Shown here piece after piece: positions 24,295 to 36,769 of a stretch of 64,000 nt of DNA. Source of the DNA: Parasponia andersonii (Eukaryota; Streptophyta; Magnoliopsida; Rosales; Cannabaceae); assembly GCA_002914805.1 (NCBI GenBank), contig JXTB01000121.1, forward strand, positions 637,920 through 701,919, in the 5' to 3' direction. A program made the position numbers and the translations under genes. The stretch's first letter is position 1. Every line of letters starts with the position of its first letter. The notes beneath the pieces were generated by a model. That model saw only the letters and a program-made list of their open reading frames with translations, did not search any database and had not been told where the DNA came from.

Positions 24295-26599
24295 GGGGAG
24301 GCAGAGAGCAGAAAGAAGAGGGGAAAAAAATATTGCTTGAAGAACATATTGAGGAAGGTGGTGTAGTGAGTCTTTTAATTCTTAAAATTTATAGATGTAT
24401 TAATTTGTCTAATTAGGCTTTTTACAACTAAGAGATGTGCATTTATGCCAGTTATGAGTACAAATATAGCCCTCCTAAAAGAAAGTTCATCATCCTCTTT
24501 TAAAACTAGAGCTAAAATTTAAAATGCCCCAATACTAATTTTTGGTATCAAATCGTTCAAGAAATTATCAAAATAAAACACCATGAAAACTCCTAAACTA
24601 AGGTCTCTATTTTTCATTTGGAAACATCTTGAAATTGAATTACTATCCAATCATCCTATATATAGTCGTGAAATTAGTGAAATTTCGTATGAAACTAAAA
24701 AATTTATCTTAATAAAAACTACTCAATAGGACTTGTTTGGCAATATTTACGTTTTCGATTTTGTAATTTTTATTTTTAAAACTGAATGGGACGATGAAGA
24801 TTATGTCAAAGAACATTTTGGGAACAGTCTACTTTATTAATGAATGTACAACCTTTCTTTTTTTCTTTTTTTTTTTTTTAACAAAAATCTATATCCTAAA
24901 AGCTCTTTGATTTATAAAACACTATCCAAATTCCAAAGAGTACAATAGTTGAAATCTATGATTTTTATAATTATCTTATCCTATGCTTAAAAGCAGTTAA
25001 AATTGAGCAAGTACGAATAGGAACGTTACTTAACAAAATCGAAATGGAATCTGTTAGGCTATCTAATAGGGACTTTTAATACAACCGAGAAACTCTTACA
25101 GAACAATGAAACTATAGTTCGCACTTTTGTAACTTCATACCAAGCTGACATAATACATTTTTTAATTTCCATTTGGTATAACAACTTGCATAATTATTAA
25201 GTTACTGGCTTTAAATCGTTACTCTTAAACCTTCCTTTTTCTTTAATTTTCATTTTTCTTTTCCAAAGAAATTAAAAGCGGAATTGTCCTTTTTTCCTTG
25301 TTCATTATCATTGATTCTTAAGGGATGACCATTTTACCTACTAATTATTTTGATGTGAAACGATGATATCACATCATTATAAAGTTAGATTATTAAGTAA
25401 TAAACATAATTGGACTTCTTTGAAATGTCGCATTTTATTTCTAGTTGTGGTATTGACAAACAATAACAACAGTAACAATAATTATAATGTAAGGTTTTAG
25501 GAAAATATGGTTTAATGATTATTGTTATTTAACCCATTACTGAAATTTTTTGTGCATATTACTTATATATTACTCAATCTTGTTTACAAAAATGAAGGGG
25601 GAAAAAAACTGACTTTGTAATGAATGGTAAGCAGTAGAAGGAACAACGGAAAAACTTGATTATTTTTTCCATAGGGATTGACTCATCAAAATTATAATCC
25701 AGTATCTACAACAAGGACTCAGTCGAATTTTCATATATTAATTAAAGCGCTATACGCATATGACTTTAAGACTTTTTTTTTTTTTTTTCAGTTATATATG
25801 GGTTGAGTTGATGTTGCATGTATTTTACACTAATTATAATTCTACTCAACATTGTTCTTTTAACTAATTTTGATATTATCTTTTTAAGAAAAATAGAAGT
25901 TTTTTTAGTTAAAAAAGAGGTGGATGAGATCTCAATAGTGGTTTACTTTCCATAACCACCCGCATCGGTTGAACTCGAACTCTTAATTTTATTCACATGA
26001 ATTTTTGACCTAAAAGAGAAGGTCTTCAGAAAGAGTGCATTATCATTTCGAACACCTTATAAGTAATAAAAATAGAAATTCATTCGATTAGAAATGATGA
26101 TTCAACAAATTAATTAAGATGAACCAACAGTATTGTATCTTACTGATGAAACTACAAAAAAAAAGAAAAAGAAAAAGAAAAAGAAAATTATGCATGCAAG
26201 TACGTAATATAAATGACGTCAAGTAATACTTGAAGAATAAACTAGAACTCCACTAAAAATATCTATTCGGTTACTTGAAACAAAATCCTACCAAACACAG
26301 TGAAAGTAAGAGAAATAAGATTTAAAAAAAGACAGAAGAATTAACGGCTATGTAGCGTTTATTTCGCTTATATTATTGTTAGTTATGCCGGAAATATATG
26401 CTACGTCAAAACCAGCACGCCCCTGAACTTTTTTATTTTATTTATTTTTATTTTTTATAAATAATGCCGCACTTATTGGTGGATAATGTTGAAATTAATG
26501 CCAAATATTCAAGCTAATTATTACCAGCCTCAGGAACTACATATGATGTTTGTAGTTAATTTCGACGGCAATTGTTTTGTTATTTTGTTAAGTAATCTA

Positions 26600-27002
26600 G
26601 AGAAAATTACCTATATACATATATTCTATGAAAATCCAAATTTTAAAAAGGCATTTTAGTAATTTTCACCTAAAAAAAATTAATTAAATAAAATGTATTT
26701 TTTTTTTAACGTGGGACCCAACACTAAAACATAATAATCAAAATAAAACAAGGATTTTCTCCGTCTTTCTTCGTCACTCACTACTACCCACTCCTGCGTC
26801 CTTACCTCCCTCTTTTTACTTCTTTGTCATTTTCATTCTTTTATTTCTTTCTTTCCCAACCCATTTTCTAGTTTGTCTCTTTCTATTTCTTCTTTCTCTC
26901 TCACCACCACTATCTCTTCTTCTTATTGTTCTTTTTCTCCTTTCTTTTATTCTTCTTCTCTGCTCACGGCCAAACCTCCGTTGTTGCCTCTCCTCTAGTG
27001 GG

Positions 27003-27035
<33 letters not shown>

Positions 27036-29550
27036 ACATCATAGCCTAGCTTAGAAATTCGGTTACGTATACACTTTAGAGAGAGAAACTGGTGAGGGGT
27101 GCCATTTCGCCAACACCCGCCAAGATTCCGGTCGTTTCCGGTCAACTCACACCCCATCGTTGGCAAAGGATGATTGCCCAAGCCACATGTGACGACCTTC
27201 GATGGTTTTACGGTGACTGAAGACTCCGGTAAGCAATTTTCCAATTTTTGGCAATTTTTCAAATTAATTGTGGCGTTGTTATAATTATATTTGGGGAAGT
27301 TAGTATTATTGCAAGTTTCTTAATTAGGCTTGGTATAAATATGTTTGAAATTTAAATTATGACATTTTCATAAATATTCTTAGAATGTATATGATATGTT
27401 TGTGAAAATTGAGAGGATGACTGGGTGATTAGAGACATAATAAGGGATGATTGAGTTGTGTGGGATTGAAATTCCGATTATAAGAAATTTCGAAAAGTAA
27501 CATTCGTATTTTCGTAAGTCAGATTTAGAAAAATGGTACTTTTGAAACCTGATACGTGGCCCAAGTCTGATATAGTTGATAATGGATACGTGGCCCATAG
27601 ACTGATATAGTTAATAATGAGTAAGAGTGCGTAGAAAACTCTTTTAACTCGATCTCGAATCCCAATGACTCAATTATAAGATATCCCGAGTTGAATTCGG
27701 GTTAATAAATGCTAACCCGAAGTTATAATAATTAGGCTGGACATTTTTTACAACTCGTCCAATGTAACTCGACCCAATCAAATATGATTTATTTTTAATT
27801 TTTTAATTTATTTTTAAATATATATTATATAAAGTCAAAAAATTAAGGAAAAAATAGTAAAAAAATGCTAAAATTATACTTAGAAACCCTTTGCCGAGTT
27901 AACCAAACTAATTTATTGGTTAGGTTACAAATTTAAAATTCTAAAATTGAACAGATTTCAAGTTGCAAAAATGTAATCCGAAATCAATTGGGTAGGCGAT
28001 TTATCCCGCCCAATCGGATCAATGCTTAGCCATAATAATGGGCATTGGGCCAAGTTTAGAAAATATGGTATTCTTATACATAAATATGAAAAATTGATAT
28101 ATTTGTTATCTGATTCAGAAATAAATGGTATTTTAAAAGCTTAAAAAATACTAGGTCGTTTGGGCCACGAGCTAGTTGATTAAAATAGTAAAAGTGATAT
28201 TTTTATAAATATTCTCATAAAATGGCATTTTCATAACAAATTTTAGAAAGATTGGTATTTTAAAAAATCTAATTATAAAAGATGATAAATTTGTAAATAG
28301 ACCCTAGGATTCAAGCCATTCTACGAAAAGATAATGTTGATTTGTGAAAGATGTGCTTTGGACTAAGTTTTTAAAGAAAAAATGAGTGACAATTGTGAAA
28401 ATAGAATTAATCTTAGGAATTTTAGCTTAAAGTACGAATGTTATAGATTTTCAAGTACGGATACCATAAGCATTCAATAGCTAGGTTTAGCCATTCTAGT
28501 AAAGTAAGAGATTGATTACCAATTTTTTATTTAAAATTGATTATTTTTAAATTATTTTACCTATTACCAAAATTTTTGGAATTAAATATAAATTATTTGG
28601 TTTTAGTAATTATTTTGAATAAATGTAATGTTTTTGAATAAAAATAATTATACGCAGATTTTTGGACTTATATATACTGCACATGTCATAGGATCACACA
28701 AGAGTACTAGTTTAGTATCACGAACGAGTATAGGTGGCTATGATCCCACTATTAGTGCTAGTCCGTAAACCTACGAGGGAACCTTATTAGGTGGCTATGA
28801 CCTACACTTTTAGTAAAAGTCCGTAAACCTTCACATGGAGTTCCTAGGACACATGATCATGTAGTTTAGGTTAGAATATCGTTTCACATGGTGTGAAAGT
28901 TAGTCCAGTTCATGATGGAGGATGAGAGCTCGTGAGTCTAAGCAATTTATATTATGTGTTATATAGTTTTCAGTATACGATTTATATTATATATCTATAT
29001 GATCATATTACCAACTTTGGGAACTTATATATAGATATGATTTATATACTTGTTATGAACAACTATCCATACAAGATTTTCTAAAAAAATATTTGTTTGT
29101 AAAAAAGGGACATTGATTTCTTACTAAGCATTCACAGGTTCCTTCCTCAGGTTTAGTTGTAGCATTAGACAATCAATTGATTAATGTTCGTGTCCTAGTA
29201 ATTCTTCTGGGTACATATCATCTCGCTTATTGGTATTATCCCAATCTTCTCTTTATTTATTTAGCCATTGATAAATAATATGTGCAAGTGGATTATGAGG
29301 ACGTTTTAATTATGATTAAATATTGTGTAAATATGAATTTTGTAAAAAGAAAAAACATCATTTCCTTGAAAATTATTGTCATTTATGAATGTTTTGAAAT
29401 TATGAAATTTTGCCAAATTCCTTATACAATTTTAACATTATATTTTAACTTATACATAATTATATCTCCATATTTGAAGTTTTTATAAATATATATCTTC
29501 TATGAATATACAAATTAAGTGATTTGTGCTTATTATTTTAATTTATTTTT
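26600..29550 (+). mobile_element. Large-LTR-like repeat, copy C (diverged, limits approximate)
   Basis: Plus-strand member of the family. It shows a pyrimidine-rich leader (26750-27000), a GC-richer stretch followed by a donor-like CCGGTAAGC near 27226-27234, then CATAGGATCACA near 28689, GGAGGATGAGAGCTCGTGAG near 28917, and a degenerate palindrome CTAAGCATTCACAGG near 29124. Its order of landmarks equals that of A, and of B and D reversed. It is the most diverged copy; both ends are estimates. The long frame on the opposite strand (26816-27262) is low-complexity and not a gene. Confidence 0.45.
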
Positions 29551-29571
29551 GGATAGATTTTAAGTATTTTT

Positions 29572-30052
29572 CAATATAAAAAAAGATACCCTTAATTCGT
29601 ATTTCGTACCTAGTTATAAATTTTTCAATTAATTTCTATACCAAGCATATAATTTTAAATATACAGGTATAATCTTATTCCACAAACAAAAAAGATAAGA
29701 TTGAAACTATAGAAAAATCATAATTTAAATTTTTTTGGGCAGTTAACTCTATTAATAATATAACCATAATAAGTAAAATTCACATTCCATTTTAGAGCTT
29801 TAAGTATTTCTCATAAATAAGATATCTTTAATTCAGATTTTGTATTTAATGAGAAATCTTTTAGTCCTTTTGTACACAAAGAGTATATTTTTTAAGTGTA
29901 TAGTTATAATTTGACACAAACATAAAAGATAAGACTAAAATTGTAAAAAAAAAAAAAAAAAAAAAAAGTAGAAAAAATTCAAGTATTTTTTTAGTTATAC
30001 CTATTGATAATGATATCATAATATGTAAGATTCACCTTTCATTTCAAAGCTT
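29572..30052. repeat. Imperfect tandem duplication, about 240-bp unit
   Basis: Unit 1 (29572-29811) and unit 2 (29812-30052) share, in order, AAGTATTT, a TTTAATTC(A/G)NATTT(T/C)GTA block, CACAAACA(A)AAAAGATAAGA and AATTCACNTTCATTT, ending AGAGCTTT / AAAGCTTT. Similarity is moderate. No coding content. Confidence 0.65.
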
Positions 30053-31510
30053 TTATATATAGAGAAAAACTCTCTCCTCTCCACTATTTTATCTGATACA
30101 ATCGATGTAGCCATAGAATATTCTTATTTCTCAATCAGCCAGCATATTCCCCATCTAAATATTATGCTCTAAATCCTAATCCAAACTTGGGTTTATATAT
30201 AGTACTCTATCCTTAATTACTCCTAACACGATATATATATATATATATATATATTTAATGCTTCGCTAATGTTTCTTAGTACTTATTTATAGACCTTCAA
30301 AACTAGGCCTATAACATCATAAGTTTATAATAGTGCAATTCAGAAATTCCAATTTCTCAAATAGCTCATAAGTTTTGAAACTAAACATCCTATTGAAAAA
30401 GTAAATTACTTTCATCTATCCCTTATTTAAATTTAAAACATTCATGGTTCTCTTAAAAATAAAGAACTACAATTAATCAAATATAACATTTCTTTGTTTC
30501 AACTTCTGTGAATCAATTTAAAGATTTAAAAATTACCAAAAACCATAGAAGAAAGTTCTAAGTTCAATAATTAAATAATTCCTTACTTAAGGATTACAAG
30601 GCCGATATATTCAGAATGAAAATATAAGACCGAATAAAAACCTCATCTAGATGTACAAATCCATTTTTTTTAATCAGTGAAAATTTTCTTAATTCATTAA
30701 TAGTGAAAAATATTCCAATTTTCAAAATTTTGCACTGAAAGGATAAGTAAACTAGGCAAGCTACTATCAAGTAGGCAAAACAATTTATTACATTTATCAC
30801 AAGTAAGTATCTTACAAGGAAACGTTATCATAATTCATTAATTTAGTCAAAATCAAATAACCAAGGAATCTCAAATGGAATTAAATCATTTATTTTATCA
30901 CTACACAATAAATGTCAAACCAATCTTAGTGATTTTAGTACAATGCCACATTTTAAGTAAACCCAATATATAATATCAAATTATAAATTTACAAGCAATT
31001 TGCTATGTAAAAAGTATTATCAATTTTAACATTTTAACACAAGCACTATCGCCATTTACTCAAACTGAGCAATTAAAATTACACCAAAATCAAGGGGTTA
31101 ATATCACAATCCCAATCACACAAATGAAGTCAACACATGTCAATTAAAATATAAGATACCGATTTGCTATCTCAGAACCTAAGAGGTTTATATAGCTTAT
31201 CTCCATAATGGACATAGGAGTACAAGAATGAATGTCCATTCGAATCCGAAAATTTCTATAGGAAAGGAATTCATTAGTCTTGTGTCAATCCCAACACTTC
31301 TAAGACTAGAATTTCTGGGATATACCTATCTCTAGGATACTAGAGCTTCACTATAGGGAGATGAATAAAAGATTCAAGACGATCAGAGTAAAGACAACAT
31401 ATTTAGCTAATTCCTAAGTGATATATAAGGTATTTGTCAAATACTTTCTAAAATCCTTTTTAAATAACAAAATCTCACAGGCAAGATCCCAGATGGATCT
31501 GAAACCTACA
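30053..31510. other. AT-rich DNA, possibly the internal region of the element with LTR D
   Basis: No gene recognised. A (TA)n run lies near 30230-30255. The part adjoining 31511 would be the start of the internal region if D is a left-facing 5' LTR, but no gag or pol part could be seen. Confidence 0.35.
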
Positions 31511-31522
31511 GCTCTGATACCA
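31511..31522 (-). other. Primer-binding-site-like sequence next to LTR D
   Basis: GCTCTGATACCA on the plus strand is TGGTATCAGAGC on the minus strand, the usual plant initiator-tRNA-Met primer site, four bases from the TGTCACGACC end of copy D. This supports an LTR retroelement identity for the family. Confidence 0.65.
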
Positions 31523-31526
31523 AAAC

Positions 31527-34354
31527 TGTCACGACCGGAAATCCAAGATTATGACTATTAGTAATCTTATGTTGAAATAGTAGTAAATAGTGATTTTTCA
31601 AAAATTCCAGAAAATCGAGTACTTGAAATTTTATATTTTAGTCCTTAAGAGTGAGTAAAATTCGAGTTAAGAAAACCCTTTATTGATATAGAGTTTTCGA
31701 GAAAATACTCTACTCGAAGTTTAGAGGAATTCAAATTAATTTATTTAGAAACTTTTCATTAGTATTAATTTTTCAAGGAAATCCATTATTTAAAGTTTGG
31801 AGGAAAAATCTAATTAATTAATTTAGAAACATTTTTAAATTCATAATATTTGGAGAAATGAGTAAAATTAAAACCTTAGGTCCATTGTCCAAATAATCTA
31901 CATAAAATTATTTATGTTTCTAAGTACTCAATTTGATAGCAAAATTATCCTTATACATCCGTTTAGTAAATATACTACTATTAGCTAAATAAATTTGACT
32001 TAGAAAGAAAAGGTGATACAAAGTACGAACCAACTAATGAAGAGGATTTGAAACTACAAGCATATGCCAAACATGCTTGTCAAGCCATTAGAATAATTAC
32101 CACAAAATAAATCGACACTTGAAAGAGGGAGGAAGTAGAGGGTGAGCATGTAAATGCTCAGTAGAGACTCAATTACCTTTTTAAATAGATGCAATTTTAC
32201 CAAACCTGCATGGTTAATACCTTTTCCAAATTCCATTCATAAACTAAGTATAATATAATTGATATACAGAATAGTCACATATTCAAAACTGAAAAAAGAA
32301 ATACACATTTGTACATATCATAAATCAACTTATTTTATGAGCTCACACCCTCTTTTCATGAACTAAAGTAACTCTACTACGTGTACTAAGTACTATTTGC
32401 CTGATATCTATTCCAAAAATATCGGAGCGACACCCATGTGTCTAGCCTACCGAACCGGAGGGGCAACTGAATGCCTACACCTACCGAATGAGGATAATCA
32501 GAAAAACAAACCCGGCACGAGTTTACGGGCTCTCACCGAGGGCGGATGTACTAGTCTGCCCACTACAACATTGCGATGCCTAAGATGTATCTCATGTATG
32601 ATCCTATGGTATGTACAACATGCAATAAGATATATGTAATAATTATGCAAAACAAACCAAACAATGCTTTAAAACTTCTCTTGATATTATTCTGGATTCA
32701 CTATACATTGGGCAGAAAATCTGCTAAATCTCCCAAGAATCACGAGTTTATAAATATATACAAAAGTCACAGAATTTAATTCCAGAATAATCCAAGATTT
32801 TCCAACAGTTTATCAAAATATCATTTTATTCATGATTTTTCACAAAAATAGTTATAATGCAAATTTTAAATTAAATCATGTATAAAACTAGGTAATTGAA
32901 TTCCTACCTCAACATGGCAGCTATACCAAGCTAAAGACGATCGAAGAAACTCCCGTTGGTTATTTGGATTTTCAAACAATCATTTCAGAATCCGGGTAAA
33001 CTCACTCGAAAAAGTGACTTTTCCACTGGAGTCTCAAATAGAAAAATGGAGGTTATCACTGAATTTAGAGCACCCAAAAATACTAGGTTAGACATATACT
33101 TTGTCAAAAATAGGTCCCGGTGTAGGATCAGCCTGTGGCACGCAAAATAGTGCAATTTGTGCCACATGATTCCAATTTTTGTTCCACAACAAAACATAGT
33201 AGTATTTTATATCAAAATCTTTGTCTCGACTCACTGAGTCCAAATTCAAAGTCTGAACTCAGTTTTGAGGTCCCCGAGCATTAACTGAGCTTTAAAATCC
33301 AAAAATTACATAAATACCATATTTTGAAATTATTTAGGAAATGCAGTCTTTTTCTATTTAAAAGTTACCGTACTTTTGGATACCATTTAACTTTTACCAA
33401 CCGTAATTATTCATAGTTTTTAACCCTCTTTCACCGCATATTATTATCTCAGTTAAATAAATGACCTAACCATAACAATTATGCAATTATCACTTTTTCA
33501 AAGTAATTAGAAAAATACCAGTATTTCTGCTTAAACTGTTTTCTAAGGAATGTTTAGAAAGTTATTACTTCCCTATTCACAACCCAAGGCCCATTCTTAA
33601 AGTTTAACAAACTTTTGGCCCAAATCCTATAATTTCACCAAAATACCTCTTTTTGAATATTAATAGAAAAATATGACATTTTATTATTATTATTATTATT
33701 ATTTTAAAAAAATTCTTCTCTTACCAAAATTCGATTCTACACAAAATAATTATATTTAACCATGATTGAATCTTTACTTAACACTATATAATTATTTTGG
33801 CCTAATTAATTAGTTTACAAATTATTTATAAAAATACTAAAATATTAAATTAAGGGAAAAAGAAATGCCACAACGGGAAAGTACTCACCAGCGGTGAGAA
33901 TGTCGGTGGCCGATGGAGAATTGACGGTGAGCTCATGACGATTCGAGGCGTACCGGCGGTAGGTGGAAACGACGCTGTAGGGTTGATTTTTGGCCGGAAA
34001 TATGCCGCGGTGGGCGTTGTCTTCACGGCGCTCTAGCTCCACCGTCTGAACTTTGTTCAAGGCAAGACCACTGACGGTAGCTTCGCTGGCGATCGGAGAG
34101 AGACGCAGGCCGACGCGTCTGAGCAGAGGCGACAGCGCACTTAGTCGGTAGAAGCTCCTCTGTCTCTCCCTCTCTCGGGTCCTCTATCGTGAGAAGATGG
34201 AATACTTGGGGTCTTTTAAGCAAAATTTTGAAACTGTAGACCCCCAATAAAGAAATGCAGATATTTTCAATTTAATATTTCAAAAATTTGAATTTACAAG
34301 ATTGCTATTGAACTTAAAATTACTCTTTTGCCCCTCTAAAATTCAGATCTTACA
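31527..34354 (-). mobile_element. Large-LTR-like repeat, copy D
   Basis: On the minus strand the unit runs from TGTAAGATCTGAA (34354) to GGTCGTGACA (31527), a TG...CA unit of about 2.8 kb, with a primer-site-like sequence just beyond its end. It shares long blocks with copies A and B. Near its start (33880-34220) lies a GC-richer stretch with a donor-like GGTGAGTAC, resembling a leader followed by a splice donor. An interrupted palindrome, GAGCATGTAAATGCTC, lies near 32143-32158. No paired LTR in the same orientation and no coding part were recognised; family (probably Ty3/gypsy or a large non-autonomous derivative) is inference. Confidence 0.6.
33678..33703. repeat. (ATT)n microsatellite
   Basis: Uninterrupted run of about eight ATT units inside repeat copy D. 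Confidence 0.95.
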
Positions 34355-34523
34355 GAATTAATAAAGTAGTACCATTCCAATCTTGTTCGAGAAAAACATG
34401 GACGACCAATAATTGTGCAAACTCTTTGAAGACTAAAATGCAGCTCATATGGCTTGGCATGCTTGGTATAAGTAGTACCATTTAACCAACCGAAGTTTAT
34501 ACATATATGTGTATATATATATA

Positions 34524-34764
34524 GGTTACCAATCTATTAGGTATTTTTTTTTTTTACTTATGGGTAAGTTTTTTTTTTAGCTATTGGATTACCATTTAAT
34601 AATGATTCAATGACTATAATGAAGTTTATGAAAAGACGTGCATCATTAATATTCTTTCTCTTTCTTACTTTTTACAATAAAAAAATGTGCATGCAAAATT
34701 TTTATTGGTCAAATTGATACCTATATATAAGTAAAAAAAAAAAATACTTACTGGATTAGTGCCC
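34524..34764. mobile_element. MITE copy 1 flanked by (TA)n
   Basis: About 240-bp element with imperfect inverted ends: ACCAATCTATTAGGTATTTT at the left and AATACTTACTGGATTAGTGCC at the right. The interior contains GAAAAGACGTGCATCATTAA and AAAAATGTGCATGCAAAATT, which recur in copies 3 and 4. Both flanks are TA dinucleotide runs. Non-coding. Confidence 0.75.
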
Positions 34765-35159
34765 TATATATATATATATATATTTATGTACAGGATCGTA
34801 ACTATTAAAGCTTTTTTTGGAGAAATTAGTTTAAATGATTCGATTACCACAAGAGATCAGAAAAGTGGAAGTAGAGATCGCAGTAAAAGAATTAGCTAGT
34901 CCGTGAACTATGAGATGTCTACTAGATTTATAGGGAAGGATTTAAAAGGAGATAGGGATTCGAAATATAACGAGCCATATTTTTGGCCTTCCAAAATTAG
35001 ATAAATATTAGGATATGAAAGACCAATATAGGAGATTAAATCGTATTAACAGGTTTTTTAAAAAGACTTTAATTTCTCCTCTTTGCCTTGCACTAGAATC
35101 TTAAGTCATGCTTACTAATCCATAATGGACTAGAAAAAGAATGAAAATTAAGAAAATGA

Positions 35160-35260
35160 TTTTCTGTTTCTTTCATTCATATGTTATTTTTTTTAATCTA
35201 TTTGGAGCATATTATTTTTGGATTTGGAGCATATTATTTTGAGAAATCCTCCACATAGTT
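35160..35260. repeat. Short tandem duplication (about 24 bp)
   Basis: The word TTTGGAGCATATTATTTT occurs twice in a row near 35202-35242. No other content is recognised in the surrounding spacer. Confidence 0.7.
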
Positions 35261-35527
35261 AAACTTTAGAAGATGACTGAACTATTAATTAATTCTTATT
35301 CCAATTTAAACTCATTCCCTTTCCTTTTCTTTTCATTATGGACTAGTGAACATACTCTTATATTAATTGTTCAAACAAAGGAAGATTATTATAAGAATTT
35401 CTTGCATTCTTTAATTTTACAAGCATAATAAAGGAATAAAAACTCTCTCATTCATTTATCTTTTTCTCCACTTAAGTTTTGTACATATCTCTTATTAGGC
35501 GTCAATATATATATATATATATATATA

Positions 35528-35777
35528 TGGCACTAATTCAGTAGTTATTTATTTATTTATTTTTATACCTATCCATAAATATTATTTTATCTAATTAAAA
35601 TTGATCATATACGTATTTTCATGATAAAAATTGGAGAGAGAAAATCATTAAAGGATTGGTATTTATTTTTATTATTTATTTTCTTAACTACCTAAATTAT
35701 GATAACTGCTAGATTATGATTTAATAACTAAAAAAAATACCAATAGATAAGTAAAAAAATACCTATTAGATTGAGAA
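35528..35777. mobile_element. MITE copy 2, diverged, flanked by (TA)n on the left
   Basis: Begins GGCACTAATTCAGTAGTTAT directly after a long TA run and ends AATACCTATTAGATTGAGAAAC. The terminal sequences match the other copies; the interior is more diverged. Non-coding. Confidence 0.55.
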
Positions 35778-35971
35778 ACTATATTTATATACATGCATAT
35801 TTGTTTATCAATCATAGCAAATTATCATAATTAAGAATATATAACATAAATGCTCCATGAATTTAACTAGTGTCATTGTTCATACAATAATCAGTGTCGT
35901 TTAATTTGCAGGAGTAATATATATATAAAGATAATGTTATGTGAGGAATAATTAATGTGTGGATTTATGAT

Positions 35972-36169
35972 TAACGAAGTGGGTTGACTCAAGTGGTAAG
36001 AACATTCACTACCTAGGATCTCGGTCTTAGGTCCGAGTCACACCGGAGTAAGTGTGAAAGCTTATTATCCCTAATAGGGTGAGGTATGGATTTGATAGTA
36101 ATTGATATTTTCCTTTGATTTGTAATAAATGGAGGTCATAAGTTAAGTCACACTTAAAAAAAATATACA
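35972..36169 (+). mobile_element. tRNA-derived SINE with a perfect 10-bp target-site duplication
   Basis: A 198-bp insertion is flanked by GATTTATGAT at 35962-35971 and 36170-36179. Its head has a pol III A box (TGACTCAAGTGG, 35985-35996) and a B box (GGTCCGAGTCA, 36030-36040) 33 bases apart, the spacing of a tRNA promoter. Its tail is A-rich (TTAAAAAAAATATACAG). It is non-coding and would be moved by LINE machinery. The clean duplication suggests a fairly recent insertion. The family name is not assigned. Confidence 0.85.
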
Positions 36170-36212
36170 GATTTATGATATTTACTTGTTTGGAAGCTAG
36201 GAGCAGCACAGA

Positions 36213-36310
36213 TTATATTGAGTATTTGGGAATTTGGAATTAATCAACAATATTTTTGAACTTATATTGAGTATTTGGGAATTTGGAATTAATCAACAAT
36301 ATTTTTGAAT
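36213..36310. repeat. 49-bp tandem duplication
   Basis: Two adjacent, almost identical copies (36213-36261, 36262-36310) beginning TTATATTGAGTATTTGGGAA. Confidence 0.95.
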
Positions 36311-36544
36311 TTACTGTTTTTTGTACCGTTTAAAATTTGAAGCATTATGAAGGGAAAATAGTGAAATCTAGTATAAATGAAGTAAAATTACTATTTAAGT
36401 ACTATGTTAATTAATTTCAATATAAATTATAATTGAGAGATGGTGCTAGGGGTTAAAACTATATATTATAATAAAATTTTGTTGCTAATGTGTTATGCGA
36501 TTTGTCACGATTTAATACATTAGAAATTAATTAATTAATTAATT

Positions 36545-36766
36545 TTCATTANTTTACCTATGGGTAAGTATTTTTTTTTTAGCCGTTGAATCACCATCTA
36601 ATGGTAATCCAATAGTTATAATGAAGTGTATGAAAAGACGTGCATCATTAATGTTCTTTCTCTTTCTTATTTTTTACAATAAAAAAATGTGCATGCTAAA
36701 TTTTTATTAGCCAAATTGATACCTATGCATAGGTAAAAAAAAAAATACCTACTAGATTGGTGCCAT
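36545..36766. mobile_element. MITE copy 3, flanked by (TA)n on the right
   Basis: About 220 bp, very similar to copy 1: ACCTATGGGTAAGTATTT, GAAAAGACGTGCATCATTAA, ending CTACTAGATTGGTGCC before a TA run. The left end is unclear because of an N at 36552 and a loss of the terminal bases. Confidence 0.75.
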
Positions 36767-36769
36767 ATA

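Larger units (their letters stand above)
23173..26600. other. AT-rich intergenic spacer with an assembly gap
   Basis: No gene recognised. Contains a 23-N gap at 24072-24094, a 100-bp tandem duplication immediately after it, and an (AAAAAG)n microsatellite near 26157-26187. The open frames near 23746-23949 and 24068-24347 are low-complexity, and one runs into the gap. Confidence 0.5.

Noticed and set aside
24068-24347. Two overlapping hydrophobic frames beside the N gap
   Set aside because: Produced by the 100-bp tandem duplication; one includes undetermined residues.
25960-25990. Box-B-like GGTTGAACTCGAACTC suggesting a SINE
   Set aside because: No A box at the right distance, no tail and no duplication.
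26816-27262. 148-residue minus-strand frame with a run of phenylalanines and an R/E-rich tail
   Set aside because: The frame crosses a 30-base poly-A run and the complement of a pyrimidine-rich leader; composition explains it.
34023-34247. 74-residue minus-strand frame with arginine-rich tail
   Set aside because: Lies in the GC-richer leader stretch of repeat copy D; no domain, and not conserved in copy B.
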